Source of the DNA: Frateuria defendens
GTDB taxonomy: Bacteria; Pseudomonadota; Gammaproteobacteria; Xanthomonadales; Rhodanobacteraceae
Assembly (NCBI RefSeq): GCF_001182895.1
Contig: NZ_LFQR01000006.1
Span: forward strand, 1 to 64,000
Reading direction: 5' to 3'
DNA: 64,000 nucleotides
A program made the position numbers and the translations under genes. Shown here in pieces: positions 39,314 to 47,700 of this stretch (positions are counted from its first letter, which is position 1; each line of letters opens with the position of its first letter). A model generated the notes under the pieces. It saw only the letters and a list, made by a program, of their open reading frames with translations, was not told the DNA's origin and ran no database searches.

Positions 39314-39784
39314 ATGTCACGACGCTTCATCGCCCGCCGCTCGCCGATCCACGGCACCGGCGTGTTCGCCACCGCGCCGATCAAGAAGGGCGAGGAGATC
39401 ATCCAGTACCGGGGCACGCTGATGACCCACGCCGAGGCCGACGCGATGTACGGCGACGGCGGCGAGACGGGCCACACCTTCCTCTTCACCTTGAACGAGG
39501 ACTACATCGTCGACGCCAACCGCAAGGGCAACACCGCGCGCTGGATCAACCACAGCTGCGCGCCCAACTGCCGCGCGGTGATCGAGGAGAGCGCAAACGG
39601 CGACCGGCGCAAGGACAAGGTGATCATCGAGGCCATCCGCCCCATCAAGCCGGGCCAGGAACTCACCTACGACTACGGCATCACGCTGGACGTGCCGCAT
39701 ACGGCACGCCTCAAGAAGCTGTGGCGCTGCCTGTGCGGCGCGCCCAACTGCACGGGCACGCTGCTCAAGTCCAAGCGCGCGTAA
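39314..39784 (+). CDS. SET-domain protein lysine methyltransferase
   Basis: A 156-residue protein that is almost entirely a SET domain: SPIHGTGVFATAPIKKGEEI, the pseudoknot motif RWINHSCAPNC with ELTYDYG, and a post-SET cysteine cluster CLCGAPNCTGT which, with the first Cys, should bind zinc. Bacterial SET proteins methylate lysines of unknown targets. The length and post-SET zinc site match short proteobacterial forms. The ATG at 39314 has only a weak ribosome binding site (GAGAGC). Confidence 0.92.
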   Translation: MSRRFIARRSPIHGTGVFATAPIKKGEEIIQYRGTLMTHAEADAMYGDGGETGHTFLFTLNEDYIVDANRKGNTARWINHSCAPNCRAVIEESANGDRRKDKVIIEAIRPIKPGQELTYDYGITLDVPHTARLKKLWRCLCGAPNCTGTLLKSKRA

Positions 39785-39871
39785 GCGGCTCACGCACCGC
39801 TCACGCCGCGGCCACGGGTCGCTCATGCGCGGCATGGGAGGGTGGGGCTTTCCGACGCGAGGAGGAACCCC

Positions 39872-40378
39872 ATGGCCACCCAGCGCATCGAGGGCCGCCG
39901 CGTGGCCATGCTCGCCACCGACGGCTTCGAATACTCCGAACTGACCGAGCCCAAGCGCCTGCTGGAGGAGGCCGGCGCGGGCGTGGACGTGCTCGCGCCG
40001 GGCGGATCAAGGGCTGGAACGTGCGCGAGTGGGGCGACTGGGTGGACGTGGACCGGGCGGACGCTCGGGGAGGTCGACGCCGCCGGCTACGACGCGCTGG
40101 TGTTGCCCGGCGGCGTGATCACCCCCGACAAGCTGCGCACGCAGCCCGAGGCGGTGGCGTTGGTGCAGGCCTTCGCCAGGGCCGGCAAGCCGATCGCCGC
40201 GATCTGCCATGGCCCGTGGCCGCGCACCTCGTGGGGTTCGTTGCGCCGGGACCTGGAAAACGCCGGCGCGCACTGGGAGGACCGCGAGGTGGTGGGCGAC
40301 GGCCAGCTCATCACCAGCCGCAAGCCGGACGACATCCCGGCTTTCGCGCAGGCGGTGATCGAGGCGCTGGCGGCGTGA
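39872..40378 (+). pseudogene. PfpI/DJ-1-type protein gene with two compensating frameshifts and a deletion
   Basis: The start (VAMLATDGFEYSELTEPKRL) and end (VVGDGQLITSRKPDDIPAFA) match YhbO/PfpI-type glyoxalase/peptidase relatives, and the nucleophile Cys is present in AAICHGPW. Between about 40005 and 40060 the expected sequence GRIKGWNVREWGDWVDVDR is in a neighbouring frame, so the open frame reads nonsense there. The segment normally following CHGPW (about 11-13 residues) is also missing before RTSWGSLRRDLENAGAHW. The frame stays open to the stop, so a defective product may be made. Sequencing error could explain the frameshifts but less easily the deletion. Confidence 0.75.
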
Positions 40379-40574
40379 GCGCAGACGGTCGCCCGCCGCG
40401 GGCCCGCCGCGTTGCCCGGCCGGTGTGCCGCCACGCTCCCAGGCAGGAACCCTTCTCCCGCCGAGAGAAAGTGCCGGCAGGCGGATGAGGGTACGCCCGG
40501 AGCGCACCGCCAGGCATCACGCCCACCTCCAACTGTTCCTTTCAACCGTTCACGACCCGCCGAACGCGCGGCCC

Positions 40575-41084
40575 TCACTCCGGCGGCGCCTTGTCGTAGT
40601 CGATCGCCAGCACCTCCAGCGCCAGCATGCCGGCCGGGCGCGTCCAGTTGACCTCGTCGCCCACGCGCGCGCCGAGCAGCGCCTTGGCGAGCGGGGAAAC
40701 GTAGCTGACCAGGCCGTGCTCGGCATCGGCCTCGTCCTCGCCGACGATGTGCCAGCGGCGCTCGCCTTCCGCGCTGTCCACGGTGACGTGCGCGCCGAAG
40801 GCGACGCGGTCGTGCGGCTGCTTGTCGGGATCGACCACGATGGCGCCCGCGGTGCGCACGTCCAGCCAGCGCAGCTCGCGCTCCAGGGCGGCGAGCTCGG
40901 CCTGCTGGGCGAGCGCGTCGGCGCCTTCCTTGAGCGCGTCGCGCTGCGCGCGCACTTTCGCCTGCCGCTCACGCAGCAGGCGCAGGCCACGCGGCGTCAC
41001 GTAGTTGGTGTGTCCGCTGATGGCGAGTTCCGGCTGGGTGTCGCCCGCCGGGGTGTCGGAATCTTTGACGAATGCACGGCTCAT
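40575..41084 (-). CDS. GreA/GreB-family RNA polymerase secondary-channel factor (atypical)
   Basis: A 169-residue protein whose C-terminal FKBP-like domain is Gre-like (SYVSPLAKALLGARVGDEVN followed by WTRPAG). The N-terminal coiled coil (RGLRLLRERQAKVRAQ and following) is short and lacks the acidic tip motif (GDRSENAEY-type) by which GreA and GreB stimulate transcript cleavage. It is therefore a GreAB-like variant that may bind RNA polymerase without cleavage activity. A 20-residue leader precedes the homology. It lies downstream of the EF-G paralog on the same strand. Confidence 0.8.
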   Translation of the reverse strand: MSRAFVKDSDTPAGDTQPELAISGHTNYVTPRGLRLLRERQAKVRAQRDALKEGADALAQQAELAALERELRWLDVRTAGAIVVDPDKQPHDRVAFGAHVTVDSAEGERRWHIVGEDEADAEHGLVSYVSPLAKALLGARVGDEVNWTRPAGMLALEVLAIDYDKAPPE

Positions 41085-41189
41085 GGTGGTCGCTCGGGAG
41101 CAGGTGGGGCCGCACGCGCGGCATGTCTTTCGGCGTGGTGGCGCGGGCGGCGCGAATCAAGCCGTGCGGACGGCCTAGAACAGTCGTGT

Positions 41190-43229
41190 TCAGTCTTCCT
41201 CCGCATGCGGCTTCCAGGCTTCGCTCAGCTGCTTCTGCACCGGCGGCGGCACCGGCTCGTAGTGGCTGAGGTCGAGGCTGTAGCGGCCGCGGCCGCCGGT
41301 CATCGCCTTGAGCTCGGTGGCGTAGCCGGCAAGCTCGGCCAGCGGCGCCTGCGCGTGGATCAGCAGTTCGCCGCCGCGCTGCGTGTCGGTGCCGAGGATG
41401 CGCGCGCGCTTGCCGGCCAGGCCGCCGGTGACGTCGCCCATGTTGGCCTCGGGCACCGCCACGTCCACGTCCACGATCGGCTCCAGCACGGTCGGCCGCG
41501 CCCGGCTCACCGCATCGAGGAAGGCCTTGCGCCCGGCGCTGACGAAGGCGACTTCCTTCGAGTCCACCGGGTGGTGCTTGCCGTCGTACACGGTAACGCG
41601 CAGGTCCTGCATCGGGTAGCCGGCCACCACGCCGTGCTCCATCGCCTGGCGCACGCCTTTCTCCACCGCGGGCAGGAACTGGCCGGGGATGGTGCCGCCC
41701 TTCACCGCGTCCACGAACTCGAAGCCGCTGCCGCGCGCCAGCGGCTCCACGCGCAGGAACACCTCGCCGAACTGGCCGGCACCGCCGGTCTGCTTCTTGT
41801 GGCGGTGGTGGCCCTCGGCGCTGTCGGCGATGGTCTCGCGGTAGGCGATGCGCGGCGGGCGCGTGTCCACCTCCACCCCGTAGCGCTGGCGCATGCGTTC
41901 CAGCATCACCTTGAGGTGCAGCTCGGAGAGACCGAGCACCACCGTCTCGTTGAGGTCCTTGTGCTGCTCCACGCGCAGGCACGGGTCTTCCTCGGCCAGC
42001 CGCGCCAGCGCCTGCGACAGCTTCTGTTCCTGGCCCTTGTGTCGGGGTTCCAGCGCGAGGCCGAACATTGGCTGCGGGAAGCGCATCGGCGCGAGGTGGA
42101 GGTGCTCGGCGGCGTTGGCGTCGTGCAGCACGGCGTCGAAGTGGATCTCCTCCACCCGCGCCACCGCGGCGATATCGCCGGGGCCGGCCTGCTCGATCTC
42201 CACGTGCGACCTGGCACCGGGCCGGAACAGGTGGCCGACCTTGAACGGCTTGCGTCCGTCGTCCACGAACAGCTGGCTGTCGCGGTGCACGCTGCCCTGC
42301 CAGATGCGGAACACGGCGAGCTTGCCCACGAACGGGTCGTTGACGATCTTGAACACGTCGGCGACCACCGGCCCGGACGGATCGGCGGCGACCGCGACCG
42401 GGCGCTCCTGCTCGTCGCGGAACGGCGGCGGATTGCCCTCGGCCGGATTGGGCAGCAGGCGCGTGGCCAGCTCCAGCAACTCGGGCACGCCGGCCCCGGT
42501 GCGCGCGCTGACGAAGCACACCGGCACCAGGTGGCCCTCGCGCAGGCAGCGCTCGAAGGCGTCGTGCAGCTGCGCGGGCGTGAGCGTGGCCTCGCCGCCG
42601 TCGAGGTAGGCGCCCATGGTGGCCTCGTCGATCTCCACCACCTGGTCCAGGATGCGCTGGTGCGCCTCGGCCAGCGAAGAGAAGTCGGTGGCGCCCTCGG
42701 CGTGGAAGAAGCAGTCCAGCACGCGCCGCCCGCCGTCGGCGGGCAGGTTCACCGGCAGGCAGGCGCTGCCGAATTCCTCGCGCAATGCCTCCAGCGCGGC
42801 GGCGGGCGAGGCGCCCTCGGCGTCGATCTTGTTGACCACCAGCAGGCGGGCCAGGCCGCGCTCGCGGGCGCGCTCCATCATCCGCCGCGTGCCGTACTCG
42901 ACGCCATTGGTGGCGCTCGCCACCACTGCCACCGTCTCCACCGCGGCGAGGGCGGACAGCGCGCCGCCGCGGAAATCGGTGTGGCCGGCGGTGTCGATCA
43001 GGTTGATGCGGCAGCCGTCGCGCTCGATGGCGGCGATGCAGCTGTCGATGGAATGCCCGCGCGCCTGCTCCTGCGGGTCGGTGTCGGATTGGGTGGTGCC
43101 GCGCTCCACCGAGCCCGGCGTCTGGATGGTGCCGCCGGCCAGCAGCAGCGCCTCGAACAGCGTGGTCTTGCCGGCGCCGGCGTGGCCGGCGAGCGCGAGA
43201 TTGCGGATGCCTTCCGTGTGATAGGACAC
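41190..43229 (-). CDS. Elongation factor G-like GTPase (EF-G2 type paralog)
   Basis: A 679-residue translational GTPase. The P-loop is GHAGAGKTTL, the switch II region DTAGHTDF and the guanine motif NKID; domains II-V follow with KKQTGGAGQFGEVFLR and PIVDVDVAVPEANMGDVTGG. The sequence diverges from canonical EF-G (for example GHAGAGKTT in place of AHIDAGKTT) and resembles the secondary EF-G-like proteins that lack a proven elongation role. It is a single gene, not in the rpsL-rpsG-fusA-tuf operon, which supports paralog status. Confidence 0.9.
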   Translation of the reverse strand: MSYHTEGIRNLALAGHAGAGKTTLFEALLLAGGTIQTPGSVERGTTQSDTDPQEQARGHSIDSCIAAIERDGCRINLIDTAGHTDFRGGALSALAAVETVAVVASATNGVEYGTRRMMERARERGLARLLVVNKIDAEGASPAAALEALREEFGSACLPVNLPADGGRRVLDCFFHAEGATDFSSLAEAHQRILDQVVEIDEATMGAYLDGGEATLTPAQLHDAFERCLREGHLVPVCFVSARTGAGVPELLELATRLLPNPAEGNPPPFRDEQERPVAVAADPSGPVVADVFKIVNDPFVGKLAVFRIWQGSVHRDSQLFVDDGRKPFKVGHLFRPGARSHVEIEQAGPGDIAAVARVEEIHFDAVLHDANAAEHLHLAPMRFPQPMFGLALEPRHKGQEQKLSQALARLAEEDPCLRVEQHKDLNETVVLGLSELHLKVMLERMRQRYGVEVDTRPPRIAYRETIADSAEGHHRHKKQTGGAGQFGEVFLRVEPLARGSGFEFVDAVKGGTIPGQFLPAVEKGVRQAMEHGVVAGYPMQDLRVTVYDGKHHPVDSKEVAFVSAGRKAFLDAVSRARPTVLEPIVDVDVAVPEANMGDVTGGLAGKRARILGTDTQRGGELLIHAQAPLAELAGYATELKAMTGGRGRYSLDLSHYEPVPPPVQKQLSEAWKPHAEED

Positions 43230-43772
43230 GATGCGACCCTCCTCGGCTGGGCGGTTCCGCTTAGCGGCGCGTGGCCGTGCGGGATCGCGTGGACGGATGG
43301 CGATGGCGTGCCGTCGTGGCCGTCCGGACGCGCAGCGGCGAGGGACGGGCGGTCAAGGCGGGCGCGGCGCCGGGGCGCCGTGCGTCAAGGCCTCAAAGTC
43401 GTGCGGCTCCTGTTCTCCGCGCCTTGCCATCTTCCTCCGGGAGACGGTGGCGCAGCGCGCCGGATCGGGCGTGGGGCGCGACCGGTACGGGCCGCGCCAT
43501 CGCCCTCGGCCTCGCTCCCGGCGGTGGAGGGGCCGAAAATCGCTCCGGTCGCCACGCCGCGTCGTGCCGGCCGGCGATGCGTTCGCCCGGCACCGCCGGC
43601 GTCGCGGGGGCAGGGCGGTGCGAACGCCTTCGCTGTGTTCCGGCCAGGCAGGCTTGCGTGAGGACCTTGGGCAAGGTTCTTAGAACCGGCGCCCGGCGCG
43701 GTCAAGCTGCGCTGCGGGGAACCCGGACGGCCCCGGCCAGGTCTGTGTGCCGGAGAATGCCATTGTCGGGGC
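43230..43772. other. 543-bp gap between the EF-G paralog and the proline-rich membrane protein
   Basis: Both flanking genes read outward, so promoters for each should lie here. The sequence is very GC-rich with several open frames, but none has a recognisable family or ribosome binding site. No clear promoter boxes were found. Confidence 0.5.
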
Positions 43773-44936
43773 GTGTGGCGCCGGCATGCCCCGTCACCGT
43801 TCAAGAGAACCGTCATCGAACCCCGTACGCCGCCTCCCGACGAACGCCGGCCGCCGCCGGCTTCCGACCGCTCGACGCTCCAGCCCTTGTCCCTGGACGC
43901 GGACACCTGCGCGCGCCTGAGCGCGCGCGGCTGGGTGCCGCCGGGCTGGACGCGCGGGCAGGGCCGCTCCTGGCCGGCGCTGGCCGTGGTGCTGGCGCTG
44001 CATCTGCTGTTCGCCTGGGTGGTGTGGCTGGAGATGCGGCCGCCGGCGCCGGATGCCGGCGGCTACCGCGACGATGCCCTGCACGTACGCCTGATCGTGG
44101 CCGAACGGCCGGCCGCGCCGCCGCCTGCACCCGCGCCGCCGCCATCGCCGCCACCCGCGGCGCGACCGGCCACGCCTCCCGCGGCCACGCCGAGTCCGCC
44201 TTCGGCACGCCCGACGCAGGCCGGGCGCGTGCCGGCGCCGAAACCCGCGTCGCCGGAGCGGCCCGCGCGCGACGCCATGACGGCCACGCTGCCGGCCCCG
44301 GCTGCCAGCGCGGGCGCGGCGCCGTCGTCGCCACGCCTCTACGGCGAGGACGGCCGCATCCTGCTGCCCACGCAGGCGCCCGCGCCCGCGGCCAACGCCG
44401 CGCCGGGCTACGTGCAGCGCCTGCCGCAGGGCGATGCACAGGTGATGCGGCACGCCAGCCCGCTGCCCTACAAGGCCACGCGCTTCGACGATGCCTGGGG
44501 CAAGGGCGGTGGCGCCGTCACCCGCGCGCTGGACAAGGCGGTGCAGAAGACCACGGTCAAGACCACCATCCGCCTGCCCAAGGGCGTGCGCATCCACTGC
44601 GCGCTGTCGCTGGCCATGCTTGCCGGCGGCTGTGGCGGTGATCCGCCCCCGCCGCCCTCGGCCAAGGACGGCGACGAGCGCCTCAGCATGGCCCCGGCCG
44701 CGCCGCTGGCGAAGGACCCGCCCCCGCCGCCCAGCGAGGCCGAGTGCATCGCTCTCTACCGCGACGGCAAACCCTTGCCCCACGGCTGCCCGGTGGACAC
44801 GCCCAACCGCTCGGTGGACGCCGAGGCGCGCGACTGCATCGAGCGCTACCGCGCCGGCAAGCGCCTGCCCACCTGGTGCCCGGCCGACACCGCCAAACGC
44901 GCCGCGGCGCCGGCGTCGCCTTCGAGCCGTCCCTAG
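43773..44936 (+). CDS. Membrane-anchored proline-rich protein with tandem Cys motifs (TonB-like architecture)
   Basis: A 387-residue protein I do not recognise by function. After a basic N-terminus, one membrane helix (WPALAVVLALHLLFAWVVWL, about residues 67-87) is followed by ALHVRLI and a long Pro/Ala-rich periplasmic spacer, as in TonB-like proteins. The C-terminal part has a conserved-looking block (KTTIRLPKGVRIHCALSLAM) and two tandem repeats of CIxxYRxGKxLPxxCPxDT (residues about 330-375), suggesting disulfides. The GTG start at 43773 is uncertain. The downstream gene shares the helix plus ALHVRLI arrangement, so the pair probably arose by duplication. Confidence 0.65.
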   Translation: MWRRHAPSPFKRTVIEPRTPPPDERRPPPASDRSTLQPLSLDADTCARLSARGWVPPGWTRGQGRSWPALAVVLALHLLFAWVVWLEMRPPAPDAGGYRDDALHVRLIVAERPAAPPPAPAPPPSPPPAARPATPPAATPSPPSARPTQAGRVPAPKPASPERPARDAMTATLPAPAASAGAAPSSPRLYGEDGRILLPTQAPAPAANAAPGYVQRLPQGDAQVMRHASPLPYKATRFDDAWGKGGGAVTRALDKAVQKTTVKTTIRLPKGVRIHCALSLAMLAGGCGGDPPPPPSAKDGDERLSMAPAAPLAKDPPPPPSEAECIALYRDGKPLPHGCPVDTPNRSVDAEARDCIERYRAGKRLPTWCPADTAKRAAAPASPSSRP

Positions 44937-45209
44937 CTAGAACGAGTCGCCGCCGGTGTGCCGGGCTCGCAGGAGCGCACACGCGCGCGACCGGGGCGCG
45001 GTAGTGTCGCCGCTACCCGGGTGTCCTGTGCGCAAGGCGCGCCCTGCACGGTTTTAAGAGCCTGTTCAAAGCCCGGTGCATGCGGCCCGCGGGCGGCGCC
45101 GAGTCACCGGCATGCCTTATCAAGCCCCCGTCGAAGCGGCGCGGCGCCACCCACGCGGCGGTGACGGCGACAGTCCCGCGGCATCCATCACGCCGGCTAC
45201 ACTCGCGCC

Positions 45210-46523
45210 ATGCCCACGCCTCCCGCGGACAAGCCCGCCGGCTCGCCTGCCGTCACCCTGCTGCCTTCGCCGCGCGAAGCCGCCGCGCGCGCGGCCGTCT
45301 ACCGCCGCAACCGGCGGGATCCGCCGCGCGATCGCCTGCTGCGCGTGCTGGCGCTGGCCGGGACGCTGCTGGTGCACCTGCTGGTGCTGGTCGGCATCAT
45401 CCTCGGTCCGGCCTACGAGCTGCCCGAAGGGCCCGGGCATCGCACCGAGGCGCTGCACGTGCGCCTGATCGAGAAGGCGCCCGAGCCGCCGCCCCCGCCG
45501 CCGGTGCGTGGCCTGCCGCCGCGCCAGGTCGGGCCACGCCATCGCGGCACCCAGGCCGCGGCCAACCGGCCACGCAACGCGCAGGCCGCCACGGCGACGG
45601 CCGCGGCGGCCGCGAAGCCTTCCGCCGCGCGCGCCGCCGCGCCGCAGGCGGTCGCCGCCGACACGGCGCCCGCGCCCGTCAAACCCGCGCCCGTCGCCGC
45701 GCCGCCGCGCCCGCTCAGCCTGCCGCGGCCCCGGCCCGCGCCCGCCCTGCAACCGGTACCGGTGAGCGGCGAGCCGCCCCAGGTCGCCCTGGACACGCCG
45801 CCCGCCAGCAAGCCGGTGCCGCCGAAGTTCCAGCCCGAGCCGGTGCGCAGGCCGCAGGCCGAGGGCACCCAGCCCATGCCCACGCCGCCGTCGCTGGCGA
45901 TGCCCGAGATGCCGGCGCAGGCGCCGCCCAAGGTCGAGGCTTCCACCATCGCGCTCGACGCCGCGCCGCCGAAATCGGACGCGCCGCCCAGCGCCGTGCC
46001 GGTGGAGCGCCCGCCGTCGCCCGCCGCCGCGCCCGCGGCCGAACGCCCCTATGCGCCACCCACGCCGCCGGTTGCGCCGCCGGCCGTGCGGGAAGCGCCG
46101 GCGGCGCCGCGCGCGCCGCTCGCGCGCGATGCCCGCGGCCTGCCGGACTGGGGCGCGCTGATCGAGCAGGCCAACCTGCGCGGCCCGCTGGGCCAGCTGG
46201 CCCAGAACGCGGCCCTGCGCGAGCGCGACGGCCAGACCCTGGTGCTGGTCCTGCAGCCCCTGCACATGCACCTCGCGGTCGAGCCGATCGTGGGGCAGAT
46301 GGAAGATCGCATCAGCCAGGCGCTGGGCGAGCGCGTCCGCCTGCGCTTCACCAGCGAGGGCAGCGGCACGGCCGAAACGCCGGCCGCGCGCGCGGCCAAT
46401 GCGCGCGGGGCGGCGCAGGCGGCGGCCGAGCAGTCGATCGAGGAAGATCCGCTGGTGCAGTCGCTCAAGCGCGAATTCGGCGCCCGGGTGGTGCCGCAGT
46501 CGATCAAACCCGTGGGAATCTGA
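45210..46523 (+). CDS. Chimeric protein: membrane anchor and proline-rich spacer fused to the C-terminal domain of DNA polymerase III tau
   Basis: A 437-residue continuous frame. Residues 43-67 form a membrane helix followed by ALHVRLI and PPPPPPVRGLPPRQVGPRH, then ~240 residues of Pro/Ala-rich spacer. From about residue 311 (LPDWGALIEQANLRGP) to the end (EEDPLVQSLKREFGARVVP then QSIKPV) the sequence aligns with domain V of E. coli DnaX tau, the part that binds the polymerase alpha subunit. The AAA+ clamp-loader domains of DnaX (zinc finger, P-loop) are absent. The gene occupies the dnaX position, 24 nt before ybaB and then recR. It could be a genuine fusion, or a deletion or misassembly joining a proline-rich gene to the dnaX tail. 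Confidence 0.75.
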   Translation: MPTPPADKPAGSPAVTLLPSPREAAARAAVYRRNRRDPPRDRLLRVLALAGTLLVHLLVLVGIILGPAYELPEGPGHRTEALHVRLIEKAPEPPPPPPVRGLPPRQVGPRHRGTQAAANRPRNAQAATATAAAAAKPSAARAAAPQAVAADTAPAPVKPAPVAAPPRPLSLPRPRPAPALQPVPVSGEPPQVALDTPPASKPVPPKFQPEPVRRPQAEGTQPMPTPPSLAMPEMPAQAPPKVEASTIALDAAPPKSDAPPSAVPVERPPSPAAAPAAERPYAPPTPPVAPPAVREAPAAPRAPLARDARGLPDWGALIEQANLRGPLGQLAQNAALRERDGQTLVLVLQPLHMHLAVEPIVGQMEDRISQALGERVRLRFTSEGSGTAETPAARAANARGAAQAAAEQSIEEDPLVQSLKREFGARVVPQSIKPVGI

Positions 46524-46547
46524 TAGAGCGTTTTCGGAGTAGAGATC

Positions 46548-46871
46548 ATGAGAGGACAGATCGGTCAGCTGATGCAGCAGGCCCAGCGCATGCAGGAAGA
46601 CATGAAGCGTGCGCAGGAGGAGATCGCCAAGCTGGAAGTCACCGGCAGCGCCGGCGGCGGCCTGGTGACCGTGGTGATGACCGGTGCGCACGAGGTGCGC
46701 CGCGTGCAGATCGACCGCCAGCTGTTCGCGGACGACCCGGAGATGGCCGAGGACCTGGTCGCCGCCGCCGTCAACGACGCGGTGAACAAGGTGGCCGAGG
46801 CCAGCAAGAGCCGGCTCGGCGGCGTCACGGCCGGGCTCAACCTGCCGCCCGGCTTCAAGATGCCGTTCTGA
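46548..46871 (+). CDS. ybaB: YbaB/EbfC nucleoid-associated protein
   Basis: A 107-residue DNA-binding dimer. The N-terminal helix QLMQQAQRMQEDMKRAQEEI and the central GGGLVTVVMTGAHEVRRVQI are diagnostic. It binds DNA and is almost always encoded between dnaX and recR, as in this window. The start at 46548 lies 24 nt after the preceding stop; the ribosome binding site is weak (GGAGTAGAG). Confidence 0.95.
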   Translation: MRGQIGQLMQQAQRMQEDMKRAQEEIAKLEVTGSAGGGLVTVVMTGAHEVRRVQIDRQLFADDPEMAEDLVAAAVNDAVNKVAEASKSRLGGVTAGLNLPPGFKMPF

Positions 46872-46879
46872 GCCCGCAC

Positions 46880-46957
46880 GTAGGAGCGCGCTTGCGCGCG
46901 ACCGTTCTCGCCGTGCCGGCGCGAACCGGAGCCGTCGCACGCAAGTCGTGCTCCTGC
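46880..46957. repeat. REP-like inverted pair between ybaB and recR
   Basis: GTAGGAGCGCGCTTGCGCGCGACC-type sequence (46880-46903) faces an inverted relative copy at 46934-46957 (rc of GCAGGAGCAC...TGCGAC). The pair can form a long stem in the mRNA. The same GGAGCGC...GCGCGACC pattern recurs at 44980-45005 and, in diverged form, at 47574-47650, so it is a dispersed family of the kind xanthomonads carry. Confidence 0.7.
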
Positions 46958-46973
46958 AGGTGATGCCTGAGCC

Positions 46974-47570
46974 ATGAGCAGTTCCCCTCTACTGGCCGAA
47001 CTCATCGAGGCCCTGCGCTGCCTGCCCGGCGTGGGCGGCAAGAGCGCACAGCGGATGGCCTTCCATCTGCTCGAGCGCGACCGCGAGCGCGGGCTGCGGC
47101 TGGCCGCGGCGCTGGATGCGGCGATGCGGCGCGTGGGCCATTGCAGCCGCTGCCGCAATTTCAGCGAGGAGCCGGTGTGCGCGTTGTGCGCCGGCAGCGG
47201 CCGCGACCGGCACGTGCTGTGCGTGGTCGAGTCGCCCACCGACCTCGCCGCGATCGAGCAGGCCACGGGCTACCGCGGCCAGTATTTCGTGCTGCTCGGC
47301 CGGCTCTCGCCGCTCGACGGCATGGGGCCGGAGGAGCTGGGCCTCGGGCTGCTGACGCAGCGGCTGACCGAGGGCGAGATCGAGGAAATGATCATCGCCA
47401 CCAACCCCACCGTGGAAGGCGAGGCCACCGCGCACTACCTCGCGCAGCTGGCCCGCGCCGGCGGCGTGAAGCCGACCCGGCTGGCCCACGGCGTGCCGCT
47501 GGGCGGCGAGCTGGAGTACGTCGACCGCGGCACGCTGGCGCACGCCTTCGGCAGCCGCCAGGTGCTGTAG
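46974..47570 (+). CDS. recR: Recombination mediator RecR
   Basis: A 198-residue protein working with RecF and RecO to load RecA at gaps. It has a helix-hairpin-helix ([20 protein letters not shown]), a four-Cys zinc finger ([16 protein letters not shown]) and a Toprim domain ([12 protein letters not shown], then [16 protein letters not shown]). Length is typical. It completes the conserved (dnaX)-ybaB-recR order and is followed by a second REP-like stretch. Confidence 0.97.
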   Translation: MSSSPLLAELIEALRCLPGVGGKSAQRMAFHLLERDRERGLRLAAALDAAMRRVGHCSRCRNFSEEPVCALCAGSGRDRHVLCVVESPTDLAAIEQATGYRGQYFVLLGRLSPLDGMGPEELGLGLLTQRLTEGEIEEMIIATNPTVEGEATAHYLAQLARAGGVKPTRLAHGVPLGGELEYVDRGTLAHAFGSRQVL

Positions 47571-47573
47571 CCG

Positions 47574-47650
47574 CGCGCTTCGCGCGCGACCGCCGATTTA
47601 CGGCGTCATCGCTGCGTAGGTTTTTCGCGCGCAAGGCGCGCTCCACAGCG
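47574..47650. repeat. Second REP-like inverted pair after recR
   Basis: CGCGCGCTTCGCGCGCGACC and the reverse-oriented GCGCGCAAGGCGCGCTCC face each other around about 30 nt. It resembles the element between ybaB and recR but is more diverged. Confidence 0.5.
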
Positions 47651-47700
47651 GCGGTGGCGCGGGTATGCTGCGGCGTCCGCAACGCTCAAGGAGTTTGCCC

